NCBI RefSeq assembly: GCF_036320965.1
Contig: NC_092225.1
Coordinates: 30,359,443 to 30,423,442 of the forward strand
Source of the DNA: Panulirus ornatus
Lineage: Eukaryota; Arthropoda; Malacostraca; Decapoda; Palinuridae
DNA length: 64,000 nt
Direction of reading: 5' to 3'
The notes beneath the pieces were generated by a model. The model did no database searches, had not been told where the DNA came from, and saw only the letters and a program-made list of their open reading frames with translations. A program made the position numbers and the translations under genes. Positions 1-58,011 of the stretch are shown one piece after another. The stretch's first letter is position 1, and each line of letters opens with the position of its first letter.

Positions 1-1682
1 CTTATATTACGACTCACGGTGCTTGCCAAGTGTGTCGGTGTGAGGGTGGCCCCTCGACCCATTATACCGTGAGACAATGTGCAAGATACTTCGAGTGAGG
101 CGCCGAGGCAGGGATTGTTGACCTGGCCATTTCCCTGTCTTAAGACATATTTAGTGGAGTCAAGCGGGTGGTGATACACAAGACGTCTTCCTGGCTACAT
201 CTTGCTGCCACGCTGTACGACGCGCGCATCGCCCGTCCCAATCGTGATGCACGTCACGATATCGACGTTCCCAGGAGTCGGCTGGTAGATATGGTAGTCA
301 TCCGTGAGTGGCGTGAAGACGCTGGTGCACACGTGAGACTGTGAACTCTGTGATTCTGCAGAGGCCACACTCCTATGAAGAGATTCGGGATTCAACGACT
401 TGTATACATCCTGGGTGATTCATAATGATGATGATCAATACATCTGTTCCTACCTGGAGAGAGCAGGTGTGGCGAGAATCATGTACCGCGGTAGCGCGGC
501 GCAGTCAGGGAAGGTCCGGTGTCAAGTCGACAGGTCGATGCTGCAAGTACCTGACCCAGGCTCTGGAAATAATGATGCCTTCTTCCCCAGTCTATAGACG
601 CAAGACTTGGCAACACATCACAGGAGTTTAAGAGATAATAACTTCAACAGCGAACGTGTATGCAGCGTCTGGAGGAGATTATCACGGGACACTTCGCATC
701 AAATTGATTCGGTTTTGTGAGAAGGATGCGAGACTTGTGTGAGCTGCTTGAAGCGGAGGCATATGTCATATTCTGGGCACATGATCTGCCTCCTATGGGT
801 TGACTTTGAATAAAACGGCTGTCTTAAAACCCTTCCCGTGTACGGTGAAGAACTGGGGATGACCTCCAGACCGCTGGCTGCAGTCACTTGTCTGGCCTGA
901 GAGACGCTGGGAATGTTACTGTTTGCCAGGAGGATCAGCCACGCTCTCAAGATGGTCTGGAGTCAGAGGTTGGGCAGGCAGGCTCAGCCTCACTATGGCT
1001 CCCTATACTCGCACTGATGTGACTGTACCTAAAACACTCAGTCCAAATCATCTAAAAAATAACATAACTCCTCCACATGAAGACGATGCCAGCACAAAAA
1101 CTCTGCCGTCCCAACTTGAGTCGAGTCTTACAAGTTTTAAGATTCAATCCACGAGGCATATATACCTACTGCCGATGCTCTGTCCCTCAGCTAGCCTGTG
1201 GTTTACACACAGACATGTAAGAACTTAGACCTCAGATTATAACATAATATATATATTCACGACTGTGTTTCTAGACTATGGATTACATTTTCAACGGCCT
1301 TACACGGATAATTTTACTGCCCACTGTCCAGTGCAGTCAATACTGGATGAGACAGCCTCACAGTCAAGGATACAGCTCCTTAGGGTAGGTTGGTAGCAGG
1401 CAAGCATGCACTACACAGACATCCACCACCACCAACATCCACAGCTTTATTGCATATACAATACCTTCCGAGTGCACGTTTGGCTCCTCGGGTTGACGGG
1501 TGCGACAACGGTAACTTGTATAGCCTGGGAGTCTGGAGATGACTGCTTCTCCCGCGCCGAGGAGTGAGCGGCTCAGATGATCCACAGACGATGGGGGTAG
1601 GACGGTACGCTCCTGGTCAGCTGAGAGGCCGACCAGGACCCAGTGGCAGGATCACAGTGACAGAACCCGACGGGGTCCACAT

Positions 1683-1808
1683 CTTTTCTTCCTCCTCATA
1701 CATACACAGCTTTCCTCCCTCCTTATACATACACACCTTCATTCCCTCCTTATACATACACACAGCTTCCCTCCTCCTCATCCGCACACACCTACCCTCC
1801 CTCCTCAT
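1683..1808. repeat. Short tandem array, about 28-bp pyrimidine-rich unit
   Basis: Four or so imperfect repeats of a block combining TACACAC with CTTCCCTCCTC. The open frames across it on both strands are by-products of the repeat. Confidence 0.6.
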
Positions 1809-2128
1809 ATAACACCCCTGTAATGGTACTGCGGGTCTGTTGTGCCTCCTCTGCTGGGAATCTGTCCCTCGGGTGTGTTTATCCCTGGCGTGTTGTCTCC
1901 TGGTATCTTATTCGTACCTCGACCATGCGTGCAATCTGCCCCGGGCTGCCTGGGCCAAGAATGTCGTGTTTACGAAAGTAAAGACTTAAAGACTAACAAA
2001 CGAAAAATGTAGTTGGGAGGTGAGAGGGACTTGGTGAAGGTAGGGCTACGTGGTCATGACAATGTCCAGTTGGGTCTGCTGGAGCCGTGTCAATGTGAAG
2101 ACTCCAGCAGTCGACACCCTGTTGTAAA

Positions 2129-2256
2129 GCACGACGGTACGACCCTTGAGCACGACGGTACGACCCTGGAGCACGACGGTACGACCCTTGATGGGAAAGT
2201 CAAATGCCAGATCTGTCATGCCCAAGGTTGGCATCGTCGTGCTCAAGGGCTTGGGA
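2129..2256. repeat. Dispersed palindromic repeat, copy A
   Basis: Three direct copies of GCACGACGGTACGACCCTTG or close variants lie at 2129-2191. The reverse complement (CGTCGTGCTCAAGG) follows at about 2238-2252, so the unit can fold back on itself. Related copies occur at about eight other places in the window. Confidence 0.65.
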
Positions 2257-3092
2257 ACTGAACGATCAGATTCAAACAGTCGACAGTTTTGCAATCAGAC
2301 AAACGCGATGATTTCCATGAAGTTTAGGATTAAAGTCAACAGCGGTGCAGTTAAACTTATAAGACTCCAAAAAAATCATTACGTGGGTGTCTCCACTCCC
2401 ACTGTGTTGCTGAAGCTATTACATGGGTCTCTTCACTCCCATCTAATACTGAAACCATTACATGGACCTTGTATTTCACCATGTAATACTGGGACCATTA
2501 CATAATCCCCCTTGTAATACACACAATTAACAGTGATCACGTCCACGGACAGTCTTGTCCCTAACAAGGACGAACCATTTGCTTTATGCATGGAAAATGA
2601 GGGACAAGGAAAGAGAATCCGTCAGGGTGTGTGTGTCTGAAGCGCACTCACTTCAAGACAGACTTAAACAGGTGACCTCCGGGAGATTAACACCTGACGA
2701 TATGAGCAGAGAGGAGGTTACTGAAGAGGGTAGGACCATGGCCCGAGGTTTCTGACGAGGCTAAGACCACCGCTGGCTTACTGCTCGGCCAGGGGAAGTG
2801 CCACCAACCTGGGTCAGGGTGCAGGGGGAGAGTACCTCATCTGGGTGGCCATGTTCCTCCCTCAGGCCCCTGGCCTCTCCTATCCTTTCTCATGCTCTCC
2901 CAGCCTTGACTGTCACTCATCACATCGGACTCTCCCAACCTCTCCTCTCACCCTCTACCTCAGGCTCTCCCAGCCTCCTCTCTCACCCACATCTAGAGGG
3001 TGTAAATATAAACTCTGTAAGACTCTCAGTACCCAACTGCACACACCTGATGACACTCTCCTCCCACACCAGTCCTGGCACCCCTCACACCT

Positions 3093-3148
<56 letters not shown>

Positions 3149-3176
3149 ACACACACACACACACATACACACACAA
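3093..3176. repeat. (AC)n microsatellite
   Basis: About 40 AC dinucleotides with a few AT interruptions. Confidence 0.95.
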
Positions 3177-3246
3177 ATAGCTATGCTTTCCCTTAGTTAT
3201 GTTTACGTCAACTACTGTATCACATAACGCAACCAATGAGAAAAAA

Positions 3247-3664
<418 letters not shown>

Positions 3665-3735
<71 letters not shown>
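3665..3735. repeat. (TA)n microsatellite
   Basis: About 35 TA units closing the right side of the dispersed element. Confidence 0.95.
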
Positions 3736-3738
<3 letters not shown>

Positions 3739-3784
3739 TAGCCTAGCCTAAGCCAGGTAAGCAATTCATCAACCATCTCCCAAA

Positions 3785-3925
3785 TGATGATGAACAGCTG
3801 GGTTGACTGTGGACCGACTGGTGCGACAAAGATTCGAGCCTATGCGTGCTCGACCCCACACCGCCCATGAATGCGTCATGGTCGGCAACCCTAACCACTA
3901 CACGACTCAGGTCCATAAACGGTAT
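3785..3925 (-). mobile_element. tRNA-like SINE remnant
   Basis: On the minus strand, an A-box-like GTAGTGGTTAGGG (complement of 3889-3901) is followed by a B-box-like GGCTCGAATCTTTG (complement of about 3826-3839). This is the internal RNA polymerase III promoter layout of tRNA-derived SINEs. The A-to-B distance of about 55 bases exceeds that of a normal tRNA, and no cloverleaf forms by eye, so this is not a functional tRNA gene. Confidence 0.4.
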
Positions 3926-5032
3926 GCAGTTAACTACCATACCATCCACTTTTCTACGGCTGATCCACAATTACAACATTCCCTTAATGTTGCTCTGACC
4001 AAGACGAATGTTAAGTCGTCCTCTGTGAACCAGGGTAGTCAGGATAAGAAACGATCTCGTGATTACTTTAATTCTTGACTATATCAAGTGGCTCCGTGTT
4101 TCCATTGGTGCTAAGAGCCTCACAACCCCACATACGCTCCTGGTTGTGCACAGTACCTGCTCCACGTCATCAGTGACCCCCAGACTCCCTGCATGAAGTA
4201 CCTCGCTACCAACTGCTAGTGTACCGGAGGTGTCTTAACCACAGTCTTCAACTAACACAGCCCAGACCGGGGTCTACTCCACCCGGAGAGTCCTTATATG
4301 TATAACCCATGTGTCCCTAGTTGGTATCATGCCGGTGCCATTAACATTATGCCTCAGTTTGAGGACGGGACGAGGACCCTCTGGGCCCCACTCGGGCCCA
4401 CCTGTCACCCTCCTGTGTCGACGTATTGTACCCACGGTGCGCCCCGTGATTGGCTCGACCCATCCCTTGCTACATGTCCCTCACCAATACACTATCACAG
4501 ACATGTTTTGCTTATCCATAGTCTGATAACTCAGTTACGAAATCAACACACGTATGAAGTTGTGGATGTGTGCAGCAGGCACAAGGATATAAAGCTGTAT
4601 GGTAGTTGGTGGGGTTGAAGATATGGGGCCCAGCGAGTACAGATCTCCCTCCCCGCACCGTACACACAGGTGTCTACAAACGAGTAATTACACACACTTT
4701 AGGTTACAGTGATGTCACCCCCTCCGTCAGGAGATACCCAGGTGGGTCGTGTGCTCGGCAAGATGGCTGTCTGCCTGCCGCCACCAGCTTCTCCTGCCAC
4801 CCCTAACACTCCCAACCTTACCCTCCTCCCTACCTTGTCTCCTCTCCTCACCCTCTCACTCTCTACTCCTACTCCCGCCTCACGTCTCACTCTGTCTCAT
4901 CTATTTACCTGCTCTCTCCTCCTCTCTTCCCCTGGGCCCTCCGGCCTCCCCCCTAGAACTGGCCACACCAGCTCCCCCTCCTGGCTATTTTCGGCCTGTC
5001 AACCCTCCCCCACCACCCGACTGATCCCCCCC

Positions 5033-5036
<4 letters not shown>

Positions 5037-5081
<45 letters not shown>
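5037..5081. repeat. (AC)n microsatellite
   Basis: About 22 AC units. Confidence 0.95.
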
Positions 5082-5083
<2 letters not shown>

Positions 5084-5221
5084 TAACTCCACTCGGGCCG
5101 TAGGTCTCCACCACCACCTACCGTCCCTGGGACCACCCTGGTTTGGTCTGCAGATGCAGTCAGATCCGACTGATCGACTCAGGTGTGCATCCTCCCCCCT
5201 GGACTGGTCGGTTAATGGCTC

Positions 5222-7879
<2,658 letters not shown>

Positions 7880-7880
<1 letters not shown>

Positions 7881-8040
7881 CCGACAGCACACGACCCTTA
7901 GGCAAGACGGTATACGACCCTTGGATGTCTGATGGCCTGGCCTTCGACCCAACCCTTCAGGGTCAGGTGGAGGACCAGGGCCGTCATATTCGGGGTCGTC
8001 CGGTCGTGCCCAGTGGTCATGCCGACGTGTTCGAGGGAAG
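7880..8040. repeat. Dispersed palindromic repeat, copy B
   Basis: ACGACCCTTAGGCAAGACGG and a near-direct repeat lie on the left. A central block reads CCCAACCCTTCAGGGTCAGG, which is close to its own reverse complement. GTCGTGCCCAGTGGTCATGC lies on the right. Layout as in copy A, but diverged. Confidence 0.55.
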
Positions 8041-9002
8041 GGGATGTGTTAAGGTGGTGTGGCTGGACCTTAAACGTCCTGTGGTAGGGTCGTGCAGCAG
8101 CGCGGGTGTAAGACAGTAAGAGGATCTTGGCACAGCGGCGGGTGTGAGGCCTCACAGACGAACATCTGTGTCTCCGGTAATAATAGGTCTTGGGTAGAGC
8201 CAGCCCCCCCCAGCCCAGCCCGCACTGTAAGCTGATTGGACGAAATTTCAAGCATCTTGGCGATGAGTGGGTTGAGCCACACGGGCTCTTGCCAGACGTA
8301 TACACGAAATGTTCAAGCCGAGTGATGGAGTTATGCTGTTATTCCACGTAGATCAAACACAATTTTAATATGGGAACAAAACCTAAACCTAACCCGTCGC
8401 TCCTTGTCACAGATACGCCATGAACAAGACACGGAACCTCCAAAATAAATCACAGCATTTATATATCCTAAGGCCGACACTTTACTACGAAGACATGATA
8501 CTATAATATTCGAAAGGAAGGGAAATGATTTCAAGCAGCCATAAAGAGTAAAAATATGGATTATATCTGTCCAAGAAATTCTGTACCAATGATTATCTAT
8601 TTCATATTATCTCAAGATACTAAAGAAGGAATACATAATCAATATACTTGTCGAGACAAAAGTATTCACTCCTTTATTCTGCAACAAAAGGTTTATGTTC
8701 TTCCAAGTGAAAGAGCTAAACTATTTTTATACCGGTTGGGTAAATAGACAGAGTAAATTTCTTTTTAAGATTTCTCCAGCCGACACCTTCATCATATTAT
8801 TATTCTGGCTCCCCAACCCCCATACATGCAACACCTGCCGTGTATGATAAATGTAAAATGTTCTTAACAGGAGACTTACGAAGCACAGATGAACCAAGAG
8901 AATTTACCTGCTGTTCCTCGTCATGTCAGAAATGGTATCAATATTTAGATTTCTCCAGGTGTTACTGTTGGTCTTCTGCTCAGATGAGGAGTAACTACCT
9001 CA

Positions 9003-9352
9003 CGATCACTCATTATGAGTCCTGAGAGACGATCACTCATTATGAGTCCTGAGAGACGATCACTCATTATGAGTCCTGAGAGACGATCACTCATCATGAG
9101 TCCTGAGAGACGATCACTCATCATGAGTCCTGAGAGACGATCACTCATTATGAGTCATGAGAGACGATCACTCATTATGAGTCATGAGAGACGATCACTC
9201 ATTATGAGTCCTGAGAGACGATCACTCATCATGAGTCCTGAGAGACGATCACTCATTATGAGTCCTGAGAGACGATCACTCATTATGAGTCCTGAGAGAC
9301 GATCACTCATTATGAGTCCTGAGAGACGATTACTCATTATGAGTCCTGAGAG
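9003..9352. repeat. 27-bp minisatellite, 13 copies
   Basis: Unit of 27 bp, nearly perfect over 13 copies. Each unit contains the palindrome-like ACTCATTATGAGT. As the unit is a multiple of three, open frames run through it (repeating MSPERRSLI); these are not treated as a gene. Confidence 0.9.
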
Positions 9353-10380
9353 GATCTCTCACTGATAACTTCAGTTATCTCCTCTACTGTATCATTATTA
9401 ATGTTATTTCTCTTCCTCATAATAGAACTCTGGATGTACCTTCAGTTTACTTTTTGTACTACGTTTAGAATCCAAATAAATCCGCTGGTGCTTGTGGCAT
9501 GTGATCCTACATACTTTGTAGAGACGATTGATGATCAAACTTGTCATTTCAAAATATAAGACACATTCAAAATGCTCCTTAGTTTTCATAAATAGGAGTA
9601 GCCATAGAAAAAACACATACTGGATACATGTTCAAAGATCAAAATGTCAGATGTAACTATTCATCTTGCCCCCCCCCCACAGCTCTTGTGATAGTTGGCC
9701 ATTTACCACGTCTTCTTCCACCTTCGCGCGGCTAATATGTTCGAACTTGAAGCAAGGATGATGGAATCCTTGACCTCAGTGTCGAAGGCCTTTCATGAAG
9801 TATTTTTCTCCCCACCTGCACCAAGTGAAGCAGCGCCAGCAGCACTTAACTCACCTGGACGGCTGGATGTGACTTCGTCCTCGAACATCCTGAGGCGACC
9901 TGTTGATCATTGCTTTCCTAACACTATGATCATCTTGTTCATACCGCCATTCCCACTCGAATTAAGCATACACAAGTGTGGCTAATTGAGGATTGGCCGA
10001 TCCCTCTGGTTAACATGTTCCCTCTGAATGCGGTAATGAGGCCACAACAGATACAATACAACTGAAGTCTGATATTGTACGTTCTAGGTTAAACCGAAAG
10101 AACAACAACAATATACATTACATAAAGAACATATAAACTTAATTTGGATACCATATAAATCCGTGTATCATGGCGGTTGTATAGTGCCAGACGTGATACA
10201 CCACAAACAAATAGCCGGGAAGTAATCATGTCTCACATTCTCAGCAAAAATCTCAAAACTCTTCCCTCGCAACTCAGACATGGCAGGCTGGTGTTAGCAA
10301 TATACCCGGTGCTATCTGTCGCTGACCCGCCTGGCTTGACCTCCCGTCTCATCATTTGGTTCCTACCGAGTGTCGTCAGC

Positions 10381-10498
10381 CTTCTACAGGAGTCAGACTA
10401 CCTTCTACAGGAGTCAGACTACCTTCTACAGGAGTCAGGCTACCTTCTACAAGAGTCTATCTACCTTCCACAGGAGTCCGTCTACCTTCTACAGGAGT
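10381..10498. repeat. 21-bp minisatellite, about 6 copies
   Basis: Period 21 with core CTTCTACAGGAGTCAGACTA. Flanking sequence shows no gene. Confidence 0.85.
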
Positions 10499-11107
10499 GT
10501 GAGGGTCAGAACCGTCATCAGTGACACATCCCAGTGATCCTTCCACCGTTACGCTGGCCGGAATGCTGACTTCTATAATGCCTACATGCAACAACAGGAG
10601 CAGCAGCGCTAGTTTCGAACCCCAGGTGCACAGCTGGATGGGAGGTGGGGACTGCTGAGGGAACTCGTCAGCTGGCGCGGTGCTGTTCGATATTATTCTT
10701 GGCGTGTGTGCTAATGAGAGGAGAAGGGAGGTGGTGGCGGCCGGGGCGCCGGCATCGCCCGACCAAGGCCACAAACACCAACCCTGACTATGAATACCCA
10801 GGCCCTACCAAGGCCGCCCATGACAGCCCTTGCCTGTGCTGCCGTCTACCGGCATAAATATCTATCGTGCGATCTTCATCATCGAACTTCGGTAACTGGC
10901 AGAGACTGTGGCCTCGAGGCTGGAACCACATACCACTGGGCGACTGGAAGGGACTGACTGTACGCTTACGTCATTACGTCCTCATACTGATGGGTCAACC
11001 GTTTGTTTACGTCAAAATTACGGACGTTAAACAGGATGAAAAGAATCGCCCGAGCTGCACACAGACTCTGGCCTGGGATGACGTGGTGATGCAGATGGTA
11101 TATTGGG

Positions 11108-11109
<2 letters not shown>

Positions 11110-11148
<39 letters not shown>
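11110..11148. repeat. (AC)n microsatellite
   Basis: About 20 AC units just left of the LINE remnant. Confidence 0.95.
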
Positions 11149-11150
<2 letters not shown>

Positions 11151-11189
11151 TAAAGGAGGAGACTACTTCGATGGATAAAAAAATAATTA

Positions 11190-12085
11190 CCTCAGGTGGA
11201 AGGGAAGAGAGGTTGAAATAGTAAGTAGTGGAGTGCTGCAAGGTACTGTCCTGGGACCACTAATCTTCCTGGTTCATGTAAATTACCTCCCGGAAGGACT
11301 GGACTCACGCTTACAAATGTATGCGGATGATATGAGGTCATGAGGGATGTAAAGAGTGAGGAGGAACTCGTCTTCCTACACGGGGTCCTACACAAATGCA
11401 GAAGTTGGTCTGATAACATGGTTAGCGAGATTCACTATGAGGTCATGTAAAGTAATGAGGATGAGACGCAGTGAGAGAAAGCCTCGATACGAGTCTTACC
11501 TCGCAAGGAGGAAGTCGCAGGAACCTGTGCGTGAGTGGGACCTGGGAGCAGGTTGTGTACCTAAACTGTTACTAGGCCACCTTAGAGAAACTGTCAGGGA
11601 GACAAACTGGTTGCAAGCAAAAATTAAAATCATATTCAAACACGTAAGTCAGGGAAATATTCAGGAAACTGTTCACATTCTCTATTGGGTTAAAAACTAG
11701 ATGTTTCTCAAGTTTAGTCATGACATATAAAGATGCATCGAGAACTAATAGAGAAGGTCCAGAGGAGGGAAACAAAGATGGTATTAGAATTGAGAGAGGT
11801 GAGCTACAGTAAGAGGTTGAGAACCATAAATTTGTTCACCATGGATGAGAGAAGGGTAGGGGGTGACTTGATCGTAACCTTTTAAGTTCTTAAACCATTC
11901 TAATGACGCCACATGCGAACAGTACTTCAACTGATACAAGGGTAGAACAACCAGAAGCCAAGACACGAAATCAAGCAAGAAACTTATTAAGTAAGAAATT
12001 ATCTATAAGAGTTGTGGAAGAATGGAATAAATTGAGGATGAAGGTGTAAATGTTAAGAGCGAAGAGAAGTTTAAAAGTCGTATGT
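11190..12085 (+). mobile_element. Non-LTR retrotransposon (LINE) remnant, reverse transcriptase 3' part
   Basis: Conceptual translation in shifting frames shows SGVLQGTVLGPLIFL at about 11228-11272 (the SGVPQGSVLGP block of non-LTR reverse transcriptases) and a catalytic YADD at about 11321-11332. Later come KCKVM-like residues near 11450 and, at 11739-11881, the C-terminal KVQRRETKM...LRTINLFTMDERRVGGDL block. Several stops and frameshifts break it, so it is dead. The remaining 200 bases are strongly decayed. Assignment to a named clade is not possible by eye. Confidence 0.75.
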
Positions 12086-12330
12086 TAACAGAGAAGGTTC
12101 AAGAGGTGGGGCCCCACGAGTGTACAGCACCCTCTCTCTCTCCTCTCTCTCTCTCTCCCCCGGCCGTACTGCACGAAAAGGTAATTTCTCCGAGGCATAG
12201 TTACGCTCACGTCTACACATTTACCCTACATGCAGACATACCTACCGTCACATGCATAGACACAACGGAACACACAAACACACGAACCACGGAAAGTTTT
12301 CTCTATTTCACCAGCTGGTTGTGCACTATG

Positions 12331-12572
12331 GTTGTACACCAGCTGGTAGTATACCACCTGGTAGTACACCACCTGGTAGTACACCATGTGGTAATACATC
12401 ACCCGGTAGTACACCATGTGGTAGTATACCATGTGGTAGTACATCACCTGGTAGTACACCATGTGGTAGTACACCACGCGGTAGTACACCATGTGGTAGT
12501 ACACCATGTGGTAGTACACCACCTGGTAGTACACCATGTGGTAGTACACCATGTGGTAGTACACCATGTGTT
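12331..12572. repeat. 15-bp minisatellite (GTGGTAGTACACCAT-like)
   Basis: About 16 copies of a 15-bp unit. The VVHHV-type and MVYYH-type open frames on the two strands are repeat artefacts. Confidence 0.9.
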
Positions 12573-12747
12573 AGACCATTATACCGCAGTGAGGGCGACT
12601 GTGGTGTGCAGGCTGGCTAGCTGGCCTGTGGCCCTGGACCAGTACTACACTGCTGGTAATGTGAGCCACACACCAACCAGCCTAGCCACACCACAGCCCA
12701 CCAGGGTCTATATCAAACGTCATTCCTTTCGCCTCAATCATTACGAA

Positions 12748-12896
12748 GAACATATAAGAAAAAATAATTCAAATATAATCTGAAAAAAATAATATAAGAA
12801 CATATAAGAAAAAATAATTCAAATATAATCTGAAAAAAATAATATAAGAACATATAAGAAAAAATATTTCAAATATAATCTGAAAAAATAATATAA
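12748..12896. repeat. 50-bp AT-rich tandem triplication
   Basis: Three almost identical 50-bp copies starting GAACATATAAG at 12748, 12798 and 12848. The third has a few changes. The high identity suggests a recent duplication. Confidence 0.9.
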
Positions 12897-13150
12897 TCTA
12901 AATCTCCACCCAAGTCGACCAGCCTTGATAAGGACGATGGTTCTGTATCTTAGGTTTTATGACGAATAAAATGTATTTTATTGGCTGGACGTGGTTTATG
13001 GTCTCCCTCAACGGCACCTGCAGTTAGAGAAATGACGCATTCAGACCTTCTGATGTCTGGTTAGAGAGGGAAGCTTCTCTTTTAAGTGGCAATGTTCATG
13101 GACCGAGCCTCCCTTCCTCCCTCTCTCTCTGGGGGAGTGCGTGCGTGGGC

Positions 13151-13152
<2 letters not shown>

Positions 13153-13207
<55 letters not shown>
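13153..13207. repeat. (GT)n microsatellite
   Basis: About 27 GT units. Faces a (CA)n tract 155 bp to the right. Confidence 0.95.
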
Positions 13208-13208
<1 letters not shown>

Positions 13209-13356
13209 AGGCCGCGGGCAGGGAGCCTCGCCAGCACGGTCTCGCACCAAAATAAACCCATGGACCTTCCCTTGCCTTTCCGGGAGTCTGCTGGGCTTCC
13301 TGAAGTGACAGTGAAACTCACAAACCCGCTCACATCTCTTCCTCCGTGTGTCTGAA

Positions 13357-13362
<6 letters not shown>

Positions 13363-13415
<53 letters not shown>
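13363..13415. repeat. (CA)n microsatellite
   Basis: About 26 CA units. Confidence 0.95.
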
Positions 13416-13417
<2 letters not shown>

Positions 13418-14385
13418 TGTACAATATGGCAATAACACGGAATATAATTATGAAACTGTTGGGCACAGGTGATGTATGATACTGTGGTAATAAACGATAA
13501 GATGAGGTAAACAGTAAGGACTACCATTTCTACGTAGGAATCAGACCTTAACTAAATACAACCAAAAAAAGTGATGAATAGAATGTATTTGAGTAATTGC
13601 ACTTAGATGGTAACCAAACTTATAAATATTTTAAGTATACATACTGCAAATTATGACACTTTATTGTATAGATTTAGAAACATATACAGACAGAGGAGAT
13701 GGTAAGCCTGACCTCCAGCGAACATATGAAATTATCACCAGTAACCACATGAGCAAGGCCTTGTCTACATGCATGGTGGCATGGTGGGTCCTGCGAGTGA
13801 ACAAGATGTGGTGGGGATCTGAAGTGGATGTGGTAGGAACTGGAAGTGATACAGATGTTGTGAGACCTAGGAGTCATATAGATATGGCTGGAACTGGGAG
13901 TGATATAGTCGTGGTGGAACCTCGGGATGAAGTATCTGTGATGGTACACTACCGCATCAGAACACATCATGGGAGCAGTGAGTATGATGTGGTGATAGCG
14001 GGAGACGGAAATGAGGGAGATACGGTGTGTGGTGTAGAGGTGAACAGGAAGCAGGGGTTGTGGGGGAGTGTGGCATGGGAGGAGGAGGAGGCCTCCTGCG
14101 TTTTCCCCGGGCGGGCGAGGCTTTTCCCTGACTCACTGGTGAATTCTCGTAACATTTGTAACACTGGTGTGTAAGGTATGCTGGCCTCAGCCACCCTGCA
14201 CACCACTACTCCTGAACCAACTGATGTCTTTATCTCTCCTACTTTCTCTCCGGCATATATACGTCTTCTTTATCAATCTATATTTCTTAATAAAATTATA
14301 ACTTCGTTTCACGATATTGTGTTTGTGGATACTGAGCCCCGGCATGAGGAGAACCTGTATTAATATGGACTTTCTGTTGTTGCAG

Positions 14386-56361
<41,976 letters not shown>

Positions 56362-56646
56362 CCGCACTACAGCCTCTCCTGACCACCTACCCCCCCTAAA
56401 CCCCCCACCCACCCATGACACCCGACACCTACACACACACCCACACACACACACACACAACCTTTACTTCAGTAACAAATTATCACAAGTCTTCCATCTG
56501 CGCTCGTGATAGAAGCTATGTTATCTATTATCTCTTGGTGAGAGATTTATTAATTTAAGACACTTATTAATGTTAAAAAAAAGTAATACTAACTTATAAA
56601 AATGTAAGACGAATTATCTCTTGCACAAAATGTCCAGCTCTGTTGT

Positions 56647-56652
56647 AATAAA
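56647..56652 (+). promoter_or_regulatory. Poly(A) signal 1, paramyosin
   Basis: AATAAA, 285 bases after the stop. Confidence 0.65.
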
Positions 56653-56718
56653 CCACAGGCAATGTAATGCAACGTATTGATACCATGTATTTGCTTCAGA
56701 ATGTAAATAATTGGACGC

Positions 56719-56724
56719 AATAAA
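56719..56724 (+). promoter_or_regulatory. Poly(A) signal 2, paramyosin
   Basis: AATAAA followed by GTGTGAGTTG about 20 bases downstream, a plausible GT-rich element. Two signals suggest alternative 3' ends. Confidence 0.65.
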
Positions 56725-56999
56725 TGATTTGTCATAGAGCCGATCGTGTGAGTTGTACAGCCTGAGGGGCAGAGCGAGCCAGGGTGTGGCCTGCCTACCT
56801 GCCTCACACACTCCTGGGCTTGGGGACACGAATTCTGGTCTGGTAGACGCGCTCCTGCGAGGCGGCGCTTCTCAACCCCCGCCTTACACGGAGGAGGCGA
56901 CATAGGGGCATCGGGGCAGCAAACCCGCCCCCAGCGACCGACGGGGGAGTCTCCTCACCATGAGGGACCTGAACTTGTGTGGGAGCTGTGTATCATTCA

Positions 57000-57400
57000 C
57001 AGAATTACTGACGACTACATTACACTGACGACTAATAACTGATTACATTACACTGACGATGAATCACTGATTACATTACACTGACAATGAATCACTGATT
57101 ACATTACACTAACAATGAATCACTGATTACATTACACTGACGATGAATCATTGACATTACATTGACGATGAATCATTGACGACGACATTATACTGATGAT
57201 GAATCATTGATTACATTACACTGACGTTGAATCATTGACGACATTACACCGACGATGAATCACTGACGACATTACACCGACGATGAATCACTGACGACAT
57301 TACACCGACGATGAATCATGGATTACATTGCACTGACGATGAATCATTGACGACATTACACTGACGACGAATCACTGACGACATTACACTGACGATGACG
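57000..57400. repeat. Degenerate minisatellite, about 30-bp unit
   Basis: About 13 copies of CATTACACTGACGATGAATC with variable spacers (CACTGATTA or CACTGACGA). Confidence 0.88.
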
Positions 57401-57409
57401 ATGCCGGCA

Positions 57410-57745
57410 GAACGGTTAAAGGGTCGCAACCCCGGCGGTCCTCGGTGCAGGGAACGTGGATCCCTGTGTCGGTGGGAGGCCACCAGGCTTGTGTCGCCCT
57501 GAAGATGACCCTGCAGCAGTGGGAAGGTAGGGCTACCTGGTACACCGGCAGGAGCGTCCGGGGCCCCGGCAGCGGCGGTTGCCGGGCGGCCTCCAGGCTG
57601 GGGTGTCAGGAGCACCCCCGGCATCCGCCGTCAGTGACCAAGGCTCGACAAGTCCAGCGCTGGTTACGACCGCCAGGTCCCACGCGGGCTGACCGTCAGG
57701 TGGTGCTGGGTGTGTGGACGCTGCTGCCGGTGTCGGACAGGTAGT
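57410..57745. other. GC-rich island, function unknown
   Basis: Markedly richer in G+C and CpG than its surroundings, with open frames of about 100 codons on both strands. Neither frame resembles a family I know. It lies between the converging ends of paramyosin and the TipE-like gene. Confidence 0.4.
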
Positions 57746-57821
57746 GTGGCTGGGAAGAAACACTGTCTTGCCCACAACACCCCCAAGCTCAACACATGAC
57801 GTAGGTAGTGTAGACAGACAG

Positions 57822-57845
57822 ACACACACACACACACACACACAC
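57822..57845. repeat. (CA)n microsatellite
   Basis: About 12 CA units. Confidence 0.9.
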
Positions 57846-58011
57846 GCTCACACTGACCCTACAGGTGTACAGTAGTAAACTCACGAGACATCTCAACTGT
57901 GTATTCTCGACAACAGGTGAAGGCATGGGCACTGGATAACATGTCGACCTTTCGATGATATATTTTGACGAACGACTTGTTGGTTGAGGGAGATTAGCCG
58001 CCGCTTCTATA

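Larger units (their letters stand above)
56362..56725 (+). other. Paramyosin 3' UTR
   Basis: From the TAG to the second poly(A) signal. Contains a (CA)n tract at 56427-56459. Confidence 0.7.
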
